Of a stretch of 64,000 bases of DNA, positions 1 to 8,317 are shown one piece after another. How positions within the stretch are numbered: position 1 is the first letter of the stretch; each line of letters starts with the position of its first letter. The notes below the pieces were generated by a model. It made no database searches and was not told where the DNA came from. It saw only the letters and a program-made list of their open reading frames with translations. Source of the stretch: Lacrimispora sinapis (lineage in GTDB: Bacteria; Bacillota; Clostridia; Lachnospirales; Lachnospiraceae); the NCBI RefSeq assembly GCF_043633585.1, contig NZ_CP141832.1, forward strand, positions 1,426,001 to 1,490,000, in the 5' to 3' direction. Made by a program: the position numbers and the translations under genes.

Positions 1-438
1 ACAGTATATATCTATTTTGAGAATAAGGATGATATGCTTCATGATATTTACATGGAGTATTCAGAAGAGATTTATACCTATCTGTTAGACTGCGTTGACC
101 GAAAGATGGAAGGACAGAGGCAGATTGAGGCCCTCATTAGAAGCTATTATAACTATATTTTAGAGAACAAAGAGATTTTCAGTTTTGTAGAGCAGTTTTC
201 CAATTGTCCCTCTCTGGCAGGGAAGTGTACCGGAAAGCAGGGAATTTGTAAAATTTATAATCTGATGACAGAGATGAAGAATGCCAACGTTATAAAAGAT
301 TACAGAGAAGACAATTTAATTGCGATCATGTTCCAGCCGGTAAAGGCGATTGCAGTGGATAACCGGAAGAGTGAAGCACAGAAGGAAGATTTGCTGCAGG
401 AGATGATAAAGATCATACAATATGCAATATTACGATAG
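1..438 (+). CDS. TetR-family transcriptional regulator, C-terminal part (5' truncated by window)
   Basis: The frame is open from base 1 and reads TVYIYFENKDDMLHDIY, the characteristic end of a TetR DNA-binding domain (end of the recognition helix, the YxYF-x-K segment, then helix 4). About 145 residues remain, forming the helical ligand-binding and dimerisation domain, which carries no recognisable ligand signature. The start codon and most of the helix-turn-helix lie outside the window. It is followed after about 110 bp by lon on the same strand. A local repressor role is inferred from the family; no operator could be identified. Confidence 0.8.
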   Translation, partial: TVYIYFENKDDMLHDIYMEYSEEIYTYLLDCVDRKMEGQRQIEALIRSYYNYILENKEIFSFVEQFSNCPSLAGKCTGKQGICKIYNLMTEMKNANVIKDYREDNLIAIMFQPVKAIAVDNRKSEAQKEDLLQEMIKIIQYAILR

Positions 439-547
439 ATATATGCGGGATTATAATACAGAGAAGATCTGTAAAAGATCTCGCAAAAAAAATAATAGAT
501 TATAAATGAACATTCACTTTAGAAATACGCACAGAAAGGATAAAACG

Positions 548-2965
548 ATGAAAAATAACAACAATAATCAAACAGGGATTGTTTTTCCAGTCTCATACAA
601 AGTTTTATTGCCGGATGTGGTAACTTCGATTCATATGGAGCTTTTTGACGAAGCGCAGATAGAATATCTGAAGAGCGATGAAGTTGTAAAAATCGCATTG
701 CCGCTGAAACAGAATTTCGGCAGAACAGAAAAGATAGAGGAGGATTTCTTCCGTACCGGTGTGATATTTGAAGTGAACAGCCTGGAAAAGACGGAAAAAG
801 GTATCCAGGTCTCCGTTAAATTAACAGAACGGGTCGACGTAAAGGACTTTAAGAAAGAAGATGACCTTTTGTGGGCGGATTATGACCTTTCTCCGGATCT
901 TGATGACCTGGATGAAAAAAGCCGGGAAGAGATGCTTGGTTATATCAAGAAGATCAGCGGTGAGGTCAGCTCTAAATTCACGGGAGGGCAGCAGTACCAG
1001 AAGATCATAGAAGAATTTCATGATTTAAACGCGCTGATCGTATACTTATCCCAATTCCTTCAGCTGCCGGTCAATGAACGGTATGAATTACTGGAAATGC
1101 GGTCCGTCAAAGAGAGAAGCCTCCGTTTTCTGGATCATATGTTAAAACATAAGGAAATGATTCAGCTGCAGATGCAGATTTCTGAAAAGTTTTCCGAGAG
1201 AGCCAACCGTTACTACAGAGAATCGGTTCTCAGGGAACAGTTAAAGGCCATTCAGGAAGAACTGAACGAAGGAAAAGAAGAAAACAGCAAGAAAGAGCCG
1301 GATTATTTGAGTAAAATCGAAGAAGCAGGAATGCCGCCTGAGATTAAAGAGGCAGCTCTTGAAGAATACCGCAAGCTGGAGGATCAGGGCCCTAATAAGT
1401 TCGATTATAATATAATCCGCAATTATCTTGACCTGTTGGTTCAGCTTCCATGGAAAAAGGAAGAGGCAAAAGCCACGGATCTGGAAGAAGCCAGGAGAAT
1501 CCTCAATGAACGCCATTATGGCTTGCAAAAGGTAAAAGACAGAATCATACAGCATTTGGCCGTAATGCAGCTGAATAAAAATAAGAAAGGTTCCATACTC
1601 TTACTGGTAGGCCCGCCAGGAACCGGTAAAACAAGTCTTGGTAAGAGCATCGCAGAGGCACTTGGAAGGGAATATACCCGCATAAGCTTAGGTGGTGTAA
1701 GAGATGAATCCGAAATCAGAGGGCACCGGAGAACCTACGTTGGCGCCATGCCAGGCAGAATCATTCAAAGCATCCGGAAAGCGGGACATTCCAATCCGGT
1801 CATGGTCCTTGATGAAGTGGATAAGCTGATGTCCGGGGGCTTCCATGGAGATCCCTCCAGCGCATTGCTAGAGGTGCTGGACCCGGAGCAGAATGCAACC
1901 TTTACGGATCATTATCTGGATCTGCCTTACGATCTGTCCGATGTGTTCTTCATTGCAACGGCCAACTCTTTAGAGAGCATTCCGGGTCCTTTGCTGGACC
2001 GTATGGAAGTGATTTCCATTTCCAGTTATACCATGGAAGAAAAGTTCCATATTGGGAAGGATCATCTGCTGCCGGCTGTTTTAGAAGAACATGGACTAAA
2101 GGCAGACCAGCTTGTGCTGGAAGATTCTGTCCTTAAAAAGATCATCAGTGACTATACACTGGAGGCCGGAGTCAGAGGCTTGAAAAAACAGCTGGCTGCC
2201 CTGGCCAGAGTTACAAGTGAGAAAATTGTTTCAAACAAAGGAGAACAGCCCTTTAAGGTCCGGGAAGAGGATTTGGAGGAGGTACTTGGCAGACAGGTAT
2301 CCCGTCATGAAAAAGCCCAGTCAGACAATCCTCCCGGGGTTGTTACAGGACTTGCCTGGACACCGGTGGGCGGTGAAATCCTCTTTATTGAGGCCACAGA
2401 TATGCCGGGGAATGGAAACGTGATCCTCACAGGAAAGCTGGGAGAGGTAATGAAAGAATCTGCAAGGATCTCTTTAAGCTTATTAAAATCCAGACTTCCG
2501 TTAAATACCTTTAATTTTAAGGAAAAGGATTTACACATCCATGTACCGTCCGGAGCCGTACCAAAAGATGGTCCCTCCGCAGGAATTGCATTATTTACGG
2601 CATTGGCCTCTCTGGTTACAGGCAATAAGGTGGATTCCAGGCTGGCAATGACGGGTGAAATCACGTTAAGAGGTGCCGTTCTTCCGATTGGAGGATTAAA
2701 AGAAAAACTTTTAGGTGCACAACGGGCAGGTATAAAAAAAGTGTTAATACCAAAAGATAATCTGGTTGACTTAAAAGAGGTACCGGAAGAAGTAAAAGAA
2801 CAGCTTTCCGTGGTTGCAGTAGAGACCATTGAAGATGTACTGAAAGAAACTCTTGGAATTTCCCTCCCAAGACTGGAGCAGATGCTCTTGCAGAAAGATG
2901 GAAATGCAAGGATGCTGGAAGCTATTGAACCCCCAAAAAATAATTTGAGAAGAGAGGTAATTTAA
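548..2965 (+). CDS. lon: ATP-dependent Lon protease
   Basis: Cytosolic AAA+ serine protease that unfolds and degrades misfolded and regulatory proteins. Order of domains: N-terminal LAN substrate-binding domain (about residues 10-200), coiled middle region, AAA+ module with Walker A GPPGTGKT near residue 355 and Walker B VLDEVDK, then the C-terminal S16 protease with the Ser in KDGPSAG near residue 676 and the Lys in GGLKEK near residue 719. At 805 residues it has normal Lon length. The ATG at 548 is preferred because AGAAAGGA lies 7 nt upstream; an in-frame ATG at 506 has no such site. The DUF1858 gene follows 1 nt after the stop, so the two are probably cotranscribed. Confidence 0.97.
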   Translation: MKNNNNNQTGIVFPVSYKVLLPDVVTSIHMELFDEAQIEYLKSDEVVKIALPLKQNFGRTEKIEEDFFRTGVIFEVNSLEKTEKGIQVSVKLTERVDVKDFKKEDDLLWADYDLSPDLDDLDEKSREEMLGYIKKISGEVSSKFTGGQQYQKIIEEFHDLNALIVYLSQFLQLPVNERYELLEMRSVKERSLRFLDHMLKHKEMIQLQMQISEKFSERANRYYRESVLREQLKAIQEELNEGKEENSKKEPDYLSKIEEAGMPPEIKEAALEEYRKLEDQGPNKFDYNIIRNYLDLLVQLPWKKEEAKATDLEEARRILNERHYGLQKVKDRIIQHLAVMQLNKNKKGSILLLVGPPGTGKTSLGKSIAEALGREYTRISLGGVRDESEIRGHRRTYVGAMPGRIIQSIRKAGHSNPVMVLDEVDKLMSGGFHGDPSSALLEVLDPEQNATFTDHYLDLPYDLSDVFFIATANSLESIPGPLLDRMEVISISSYTMEEKFHIGKDHLLPAVLEEHGLKADQLVLEDSVLKKIISDYTLEAGVRGLKKQLAALARVTSEKIVSNKGEQPFKVREEDLEEVLGRQVSRHEKAQSDNPPGVVTGLAWTPVGGEILFIEATDMPGNGNVILTGKLGEVMKESARISLSLLKSRLPLNTFNFKEKDLHIHVPSGAVPKDGPSAGIALFTALASLVTGNKVDSRLAMTGEITLRGAVLPIGGLKEKLLGAQRAGIKKVLIPKDNLVDLKEVPEEVKEQLSVVAVETIEDVLKETLGISLPRLEQMLLQKDGNARMLEAIEPPKNNLRREVI

Positions 2966-2966
2966 T

Positions 2967-3167
2967 ATGACAGTAACAAAGGATACTTTGATCGGAGAAA
3001 TTTTAAGAGAGGACCAGTCCACCGCACCGTTCTTTTTTGAAATGGGAATGCATTGCCTTGGATGCCCTTCCTCAACAATGGAAAGCCTGGAGGAGGCATG
3101 TATGGTTCATGGCGTTTCCGTAGAGGAACTGGTAGAAAAGCTGAACGGCCATATGGCAAGGCAGTAA
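2967..3167 (+). CDS. DUF1858 domain protein
   Basis: A 66-residue protein of the DUF1858 family, recognised by the start MTVTKDTLIGEILRED, the GMHCLGCPSS segment and a short helical tail. In this family the CxxC-type cysteine pair (here CLGC) is conserved and the domain is often found near redox or hybrid-cluster proteins; its function is unknown. It begins 1 nt after the lon stop codon, inside lon's 3' end GAGAGGTAATTTAAT, which provides the ribosome site. A strong terminator follows at 3189, so lon and this gene form a two-gene unit. No redox partner is adjacent. Confidence 0.85.
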   Translation: MTVTKDTLIGEILREDQSTAPFFFEMGMHCLGCPSSTMESLEEACMVHGVSVEELVEKLNGHMARQ

Positions 3168-3188
3168 CTAAGCGGTCATAAGAAAGGA

Positions 3189-3228
3189 AAGGGCTGCTGC
3201 AGAATCGAGTGAGTCTGCAGCAGCCTTT
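3189..3228 (+). terminator. Intrinsic terminator after lon-DUF1858
   Basis: Perfect GC-rich stem GGCTGCTGCAGA (3192-3203) with TCTGCAGCAGCC (3214-3225), extended by A-T pairs and followed by TTTCT. It lies between convergent genes and probably also serves the minus-strand gene ending at 3243. Confidence 0.85.
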
Positions 3229-3242
3229 CTATGGGATAAAAT

Positions 3243-3632
3243 TTATTCTGCAGCATGTCCAAGAAGAGCCACTGCCATGCTCTCATAGCCGTACAGTGTT
3301 GATACGTGTCTTAATCCATCCGTAATCTCACTTTTCGAGTAATTATGTTCTTCCAGAAATTGTGCGTCTTTTTCATTCATATAATAATAAACCATCAGAG
3401 ATAATTTGAAAATCTCCATGTTATCAGGGTCCAGAAGATCAAACATCTGGTTTTCTGCGCCGTTTAGGTCCCCATCGTCTATCAGCTGTGTAAGCTCCAG
3501 ATACTTGTCCTTCATTTCCTCATCCGAAAAGGCACGATCGTCATTTTTTCCCAGTTCTATATGAAAAATCAATTTTAATAAAGTACCGACCACACTACTT
3601 GTCATTTTTGTTGCATAATCATCAGTCAGCAT
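3243..3632 (-). CDS. DUF6483-like hypothetical protein
   Basis: A 129-residue acidic, helical protein starting MLTDDYATKMTSSVVG. The DYxxKM start, the acidic middle and the C-terminal tetratricopeptide-like helices resemble proteins labelled DUF6483 in Lachnospiraceae; this is from memory of the family, not a search. No catalytic motif, signal peptide or membrane segment is visible. The ATG at 3632 is chosen because AAAGGAG lies 7 nt upstream; a TTG at 3650 in frame sits before that site. It is monocistronic, between the chemoreceptor terminator (3706-3746) and the shared terminator near 3190-3230. Confidence 0.7.
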   Translation of the reverse strand: MLTDDYATKMTSSVVGTLLKLIFHIELGKNDDRAFSDEEMKDKYLELTQLIDDGDLNGAENQMFDLLDPDNMEIFKLSLMVYYYMNEKDAQFLEEHNYSKSEITDGLRHVSTLYGYESMAVALLGHAAE

Positions 3633-3705
3633 TTGTTTCTCCTTTTGCAATTTATCAAATAATATAGAAAATACTTTATCACAAGTGATGAAAAATGTAA
3701 AGAAG

Positions 3706-3746
3706 AGGGCTGCCGCAGTATCCTTATGGGATATTGGGGCAGCCCT
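3706..3746 (-). terminator. Intrinsic terminator of the chemoreceptor gene
   Basis: AGGGCTGCC (3706-3714) pairs with GGCAGCCCT (3738-3746), and the inner arms CAGTATCC/GGGATATTG also pair with one wobble, giving a long hairpin. On the minus strand it is followed by a T-rich TCTTCTTTAC stretch. Confidence 0.8.
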
Positions 3747-3769
3747 TAACTTTCTATGGAAGAAAGTGA

Positions 3770-6001
3770 TTAATATTTGCTGTTTGAATGTTCTTCCACA
3801 GGTGTTTCATAAGTCTCTGCTGGCTCTGTCTGCTCCGTTTGGACGGAATTCGTGCCAAATACATCAGACTGGGTATCCATCAGCTGGAATTTTCCTACCA
3901 GTGTTTTTAACGTTACTGCCTGAGCGGATAATTCCTCGGAGGTAGCAGCACTTTCTTCTGAGGTAGCAGAAGTGGTCTGGACCACAGCAGAAATCTGGTC
4001 GATACCGGTTGTAACCTGCATGATTGCATCGGACTGTGCGGTAGATGCTTGCGCAATTTCAGCGATACGGACAGCGGAAACATTGGATTTTTCAACCACA
4101 AGGCGAAGTGCATCTGCCGTTTCCCCGGCGATTTTTGTACCGTTTCCGATGGCTGCTATGGCATTTTCAATCAGTGTTGTGGTATTCTTTGCTGCTTCTG
4201 CAGATTTACCGGCTAAGTTGCGGACTTCATCCGCGACAACGGCAAAGCCTTTTCCTGCAGCACCGGCTCTTGCGGCCTCTACGGCAGCATTCAGCGCCAG
4301 AATGTTGGTCTGAAATGCAATGTCATCAATAGTCTTAATGATTTTGCCGATTTCATTTGATGTGTTGGCAATATCATTCATGGCAGCAATCATATCATTC
4401 ATCTTCTGATTGCCGGCCAGTACGCCTTGACTTGCCTCCTGGGATAAGGAATTTGCTTCAGAAGCATTGGAAGCATTTTGTTTCACTCGTTCTGCAATTT
4501 CTGTAATTGTTGCAGATAATTCTTCGATGGAGGAAGCCTGTTCCGTAGCACCCTGGCTTAAAGCCTGTGCCGCATCGGAAACCTGAGAAGCGCCGGTAGA
4601 AACCTGATCCGAAGCACGGTCGATCTCTAAGAGAGCATCACTGAGCGTAAAACGGATATTGCGCATTGCTTCCAGGAGGTAGCGGTAAGCACCAACGTAT
4701 TTATCTTCGTTCTCTGTCATTACTTTAAAATTACCGCTTCCCATTTCACCAAGAAGATAGTGGATGTCCCGAATGATCAGCTTTAAGTTATCTGCCATAC
4801 CAACAAAGGTCTTTGAAAGGGCACCGATCTCATCATTGGATTTTATATCCAGTTCGATGTCTAAGTTTCCTTGGGCAATGTTTTGCGCAGCGGTGACGAC
4901 ACCATTGATTGGACGGAGTGTTTTGGTCATAACAATGGTAACAATGGTCACGATAACACCAATGGCAATTACAGCCATGATGATCATAATAATGGCGATG
5001 CTGAAAACGTCTTTGTTCAAATCGGACTTGTCAAGACTGCTGGAAGCCCACCAGGTCTGTGATTCACAGGTGATCGGATAGTAATGTCTGGATTCGTAGG
5101 TACCGTCGGATCGTTTGGTATCTACATGAAACTCCTGCTTATTCTTTTGCATGGAAACAATTTTGTTATACTCGGAAGCAGGTATTATATCCTCCAGCTT
5201 TTTTCCAATGTTATCGCTTGACTTGCTGTCAAAGGTAATGATATTTCCTTCTGTGTAAATATCAACATACATGGTTGGATATTTGGAATCCGTTGTTTTG
5301 ATCTTGGAAAAATTTGAAAGACTAATATCCGCCAGAACGACTCCGATTACATTGTCGCCTTTCATGATAGGAAAGGCAACCGTACTCATCATTGTGCCTT
5401 TGTAATCAAAGGGATCGGTGATAAATGGAGCTTTGGTATCCCTTGCAACTTTATAGTAATCATTTTGGGAATATTCACTGTATGCGCCGAGAGACTGGGC
5501 TGTTTTGTTTTTCATATTATCTCTGTCCACATAGACCGAGTAATCTTTGACGGAAGAATCAAACTGTCCCGGTTCAAAGAATGCGCCAACGCCGTAAAGG
5601 TCTTCGCTGTTGTTCAGCGCAGCCCAGGCCGTATTCATGATATAGGTTTCAATGGCATAATTGGATTCTGTCAGCTCCGCATTATAAATGTGGCTCTTTT
5701 TTCTTTCACCAGTCCAGTCACCGGCAGCAGACTGGTTTCCGTTATAAACGTTGTTTAAATAGTCCTGCAGTTCTTTGGTCGTATTTGTTGCACTGTTAAT
5801 GATGGACTGAACCATGAGTCCATTTTTTGCAGCGATTCCGGAAAATTCCCCGTTGATTGCTTTTGACAATGCGCTACTCGCCTGCACTGCAGAGATAGCA
5901 ATCAGCAAAATTAAACTTACAGAAAGAATTACGCCCGTAATAATGGACATCTTTGTTGCAAGCTTAAAATCGTTGAATTTTATTTTTTTCTTGTTTTTCA
6001 T
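3770..6001 (-). CDS. Methyl-accepting chemotaxis protein with extracellular dCache-type sensor
   Basis: Transmembrane chemoreceptor of 743 residues. A cytoplasmic basic start is followed by TM1 (about 18-41), a periplasm-side sensor of about 290 residues with dCache-like features (YSVYVDRDN, APFITDPFDY, IMKGDNVIGVVLADISL), TM2 (about 332-358), HAMP (about 360-412) and the signalling domain. The conserved hairpin tip is near residue 573 (EAARAGAAGKGFAVVADEVR). It should signal to CheA through CheW. The FxxDP/DISL layout in the sensor suggests an amino-acid or small-organic-ligand Cache, but the ligand cannot be read with certainty. The ATG at 6001 has AGGGAG 11 nt upstream. No che genes are nearby. 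The C-terminus ends SNSKY, similar to the second receptor at 61450. Confidence 0.93.
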   Translation of the reverse strand: MKNKKKIKFNDFKLATKMSIITGVILSVSLILLIAISAVQASSALSKAINGEFSGIAAKNGLMVQSIINSATNTTKELQDYLNNVYNGNQSAAGDWTGERKKSHIYNAELTESNYAIETYIMNTAWAALNNSEDLYGVGAFFEPGQFDSSVKDYSVYVDRDNMKNKTAQSLGAYSEYSQNDYYKVARDTKAPFITDPFDYKGTMMSTVAFPIMKGDNVIGVVLADISLSNFSKIKTTDSKYPTMYVDIYTEGNIITFDSKSSDNIGKKLEDIIPASEYNKIVSMQKNKQEFHVDTKRSDGTYESRHYYPITCESQTWWASSSLDKSDLNKDVFSIAIIMIIMAVIAIGVIVTIVTIVMTKTLRPINGVVTAAQNIAQGNLDIELDIKSNDEIGALSKTFVGMADNLKLIIRDIHYLLGEMGSGNFKVMTENEDKYVGAYRYLLEAMRNIRFTLSDALLEIDRASDQVSTGASQVSDAAQALSQGATEQASSIEELSATITEIAERVKQNASNASEANSLSQEASQGVLAGNQKMNDMIAAMNDIANTSNEIGKIIKTIDDIAFQTNILALNAAVEAARAGAAGKGFAVVADEVRNLAGKSAEAAKNTTTLIENAIAAIGNGTKIAGETADALRLVVEKSNVSAVRIAEIAQASTAQSDAIMQVTTGIDQISAVVQTTSATSEESAATSEELSAQAVTLKTLVGKFQLMDTQSDVFGTNSVQTEQTEPAETYETPVEEHSNSKY

Positions 6002-6373
6002 AATGTGTTATGCTCCCTTAATCAAGTAATCAGTAAAAAAGCAAACCTTCTGTGCAGCTTAACAGTGTTATTGCATATAGGAAATTTTTACCAATTAACA
6101 GACAAAAATTTACTGCATGGATTGCAGCAGATATTTGGTGTGAATATAAGAGAATAACCTCCTTCCTTTGCTTTTGGATAGTTTATGTCTGTTCAACAAC
6201 TGTATAATCGACATGAATCGACATAAAAATAATAGAATTTGCAAAAAAAAGGTTGCTATAATTATGTATATTCCATATATAACTACTAATTACAGCGGTT
6301 TTTTATTTGATTTTGAATTAAAAATAAAAATATACCCGGAAAAATTCCCGGGCATATCGGTTTGTTTTATAAT
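6002..6373 (-). other. Intergenic region upstream of the chemoreceptor
   Basis: 372 bases without a credible gene. It holds the lgt terminator (6335-6352), an AT-rich stretch, and a tandem repeat AATCGACAT-G-AATCGACAT (6206-6224) that on the minus strand reads TCATGTCGATTAT, a motif also found ahead of the second chemoreceptor. I looked for a cyclic-di-GMP riboswitch, which often precedes clostridial chemoreceptors, and did not find its conserved core. Confidence 0.6.
6335..6352 (-). terminator. Probable terminator of the Lgt-like gene
   Basis: CCCGG (6335-6339) and CCGGG (6348-6352), extended by TATA/TATG arms, form a short hairpin just beyond the stop at 6374. The minus strand then reads an A/T-rich tract with TTTTTATTTTT. 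Confidence 0.65.
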
Positions 6374-7135
6374 TTATTTGTTTTTGTTGATTCTGTTCCG
6401 TGTCTTCCATAAAAGAAAGAAACCGGCGGCGGCAGCAAACAGCGAGATAAACTGGGACGTTGAAAGCACTCCCACCGATCCACGGATTAAATCCCCGCGA
6501 TAGAATTCAATTAAAAATCTTCCTATGCTATAGAAAATCAGATAAAAAGCGGTAACTTTTCCTTGGGTACGGTTTTTTCCTGCGATGACCGATAAGATGA
6601 GGAAAAGCAGAAAGTCGTATCCGCTTGAAATGACCTGGGAAGGGAACAGAGAGACCTCATTTGGCGCAAACTGGGAAGTGTGAAAGACAATGGAAAATGG
6701 TCCTTTGTATGGAGTTCCATAACAACACCCGGCCAGCAGGCAGCCAAGCCTTCCGAATCCCTGAGCCAGGGAAATCGAGGGAACGATCTGGTCAAGATAG
6801 GTGAAAAAACCGATTTTTTTAATTCGGCAGTAAACATAGCCTGCGGCAACTCCTCCGAATATTCCGCCATACACCACAAAACCTCCGGAAAGGTTTAATA
6901 AAAGGCTGGGGTCCTTTTTTATATCTTCAAAGATAGTAATAAAATAAAGAAGCTTGGCACTTACAAGGCCAAATCCGCATCCCCACAACAGAAGTGGGAA
7001 TACATGTTCGGAATCCAGTCCTGATTTTTTGACACGGTTTTCTGCAGTCAGATAGGCAGCCAGGATTCCGATGCCGATCATAAGGCCATAGCCGTGAAAC
7101 GTAATGTTTCCGATGGAAAATAAGTCATTATACAT
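6374..7135 (-). CDS. lgt: Prolipoprotein diacylglyceryl transferase family protein (Lgt-like)
   Basis: A 253-residue polytopic membrane protein of the Lgt family, which transfers diacylglyceryl from phosphatidylglycerol to the lipobox cysteine of prolipoproteins. HGYGLMIGIGILAAY at the start, GGFVVYGGIFGG and GRLGCLLAGCCYGTPY align with the family's landmark segments, and about seven hydrophobic segments are visible. Two landmarks differ from classical Lgt: the usual His of the FHGG motif is Tyr (VVYGG) and the GRxGNFxNxE signature is GRLGCLLAGCCYG. It may therefore be a variant Lgt or a divergent paralogue. ATG at 7135 has AAAGGAAAA upstream. Monocistronic. Confidence 0.8.
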   Translation of the reverse strand: MYNDLFSIGNITFHGYGLMIGIGILAAYLTAENRVKKSGLDSEHVFPLLLWGCGFGLVSAKLLYFITIFEDIKKDPSLLLNLSGGFVVYGGIFGGVAAGYVYCRIKKIGFFTYLDQIVPSISLAQGFGRLGCLLAGCCYGTPYKGPFSIVFHTSQFAPNEVSLFPSQVISSGYDFLLFLILSVIAGKNRTQGKVTAFYLIFYSIGRFLIEFYRGDLIRGSVGVLSTSQFISLFAAAAGFFLLWKTRNRINKNK

Positions 7136-7225
7136 AGTGGTTTTCCTTTGTTATCATTGGTATTTAGAAAAAGTATATTATAGCATATCTTTTTACCAAT
7201 TGCAAAAAACAATCGTATAACATGG

Positions 7226-8221
7226 TCAAACTACATATAAAATCGTCATATCGCTTAACTTGTCCTCGATCTGCTGTCTTAAAAACACTTCTCCGTCAGC
7301 TCTTAAATCCGTCCGGTAGCAATATTTGCCGCGGCCTCTGCCTGTCATTAATTCCTTGGAATAAAGTTGATCGGAAAGGGGGAATGCTTCGGTATTAATG
7401 GCATTATGAACGTAGCTGTAGGTCATAAAGATGATTTCAATGGGGGCGCTTTTCCTGGTTTTTTCTGTCAGCTGCTCTGAAAGTACCGTAATTAGGTCCG
7501 AGTACAGTTTTTTCCAGTCCTCTGTCAAGATCACAGGTGCAATCAACAGACCGGCCCGGTAACCGGCATCACACATTCGGTTCAGCGCCGTAATCCTGGC
7601 ATTCAGGCTGGAGGTGCCTGGTTCAAAGCGGCTGATGATGGATTGAGGATTTACGCTCATCCGGAAGATGACACGCCCCCCGTGATTTAAGTCAAGCAGC
7701 GAGTCCACCTTATCGAACTTTGTGGGGAAGGTAAGAGAGCCGTACTGGCTTTTGGTAAAATTTTCAATGGTCCAGCATAAATTTCCGGTTATGGTATTTT
7801 CCAGAACCAGATCACTGTTGCTGCCGATCTCATAAGTGAAATCCTTCTGGGAACGGGTTCCGTGGTCCATGATTTTTTTCAGCATCTTTTCCCTGTTTAC
7901 GAACAAACGCAGGTAAGAGCATTTATTGTAATTGCAGACCAGATAGCAGTAGTGGCACATGGCGGTACAGCCGGAAGAAGTATAGGGCACAAGAAAATCG
8001 GAGACCTTATGGTTGGGTACAAAATTATGGGTTTTGCGTACGCCGATGACCATATGCTGTTTCAGAGAAGGAAACTCCTTATTAGGACGGGTTCTTAACT
8101 CGTCGATCTTGTTGTGGCTTTCAATCGCAATCCAGGGAACGTCACTGTATTTTTCTTTTAAAAACTTGCCCAGCTCATAATCGAGGGAAGCGGGTTCATA
8201 GTAAATTTTATCGGGAAACAT
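7226..8221 (-). CDS. splB: Spore photoproduct lyase family radical SAM protein
   Basis: Radical SAM enzyme of about 331 residues of the spore photoproduct lyase family, which directly reverses the thymine dimer (spore photoproduct) formed in UV-irradiated spores. The CTAMCHYC segment gives the family's CxxxCxxC iron-sulphur ligands, followed by CYLVC and YLRLFVN; later GGRVIFRMSVNPQ and LIAPVI fit the TIM-barrel core. ATG at 8221 has AGGAGG 6 nt upstream and is preferred over an earlier in-frame ATG at 8269. It lies 96 bp downstream of the Csp-like subtilase gene on the same strand with no obvious terminator between them, so readthrough is possible. Expression late in sporulation is inferred. 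Confidence 0.88.
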   Translation of the reverse strand: MFPDKIYYEPASLDYELGKFLKEKYSDVPWIAIESHNKIDELRTRPNKEFPSLKQHMVIGVRKTHNFVPNHKVSDFLVPYTSSGCTAMCHYCYLVCNYNKCSYLRLFVNREKMLKKIMDHGTRSQKDFTYEIGSNSDLVLENTITGNLCWTIENFTKSQYGSLTFPTKFDKVDSLLDLNHGGRVIFRMSVNPQSIISRFEPGTSSLNARITALNRMCDAGYRAGLLIAPVILTEDWKKLYSDLITVLSEQLTEKTRKSAPIEIIFMTYSYVHNAINTEAFPLSDQLYSKELMTGRGRGKYCYRTDLRADGEVFLRQQIEDKLSDMTILYVV

Positions 8222-8317
8222 GACATACCTCCTATTCTTTTGTAGTATGTGTGAAAGATTAAAATGCATTTATGAAATATTGCACAAAAATAAAAAAGTA
8301 ACGGTCTTGCAAAACGA

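Noticed and set aside
6002..6250. Possible cyclic-di-GMP riboswitch ahead of the first chemoreceptor
   Set aside because: The conserved core of class I or II aptamers could not be found on the minus strand.
6168..6503. Plus-strand ORF of 111 residues overlapping the intergenic region and the end of lgt
   Set aside because: Low-complexity, no ribosome site, and it runs antisense into the Lgt-like gene and through its terminator.
8222..8317. Sigma-G promoter for the spore photoproduct lyase gene
   Set aside because: A CATACTA -10-like box exists on the minus strand, but no GnATR box is found at 16-18 bp; not convincing enough to annotate.
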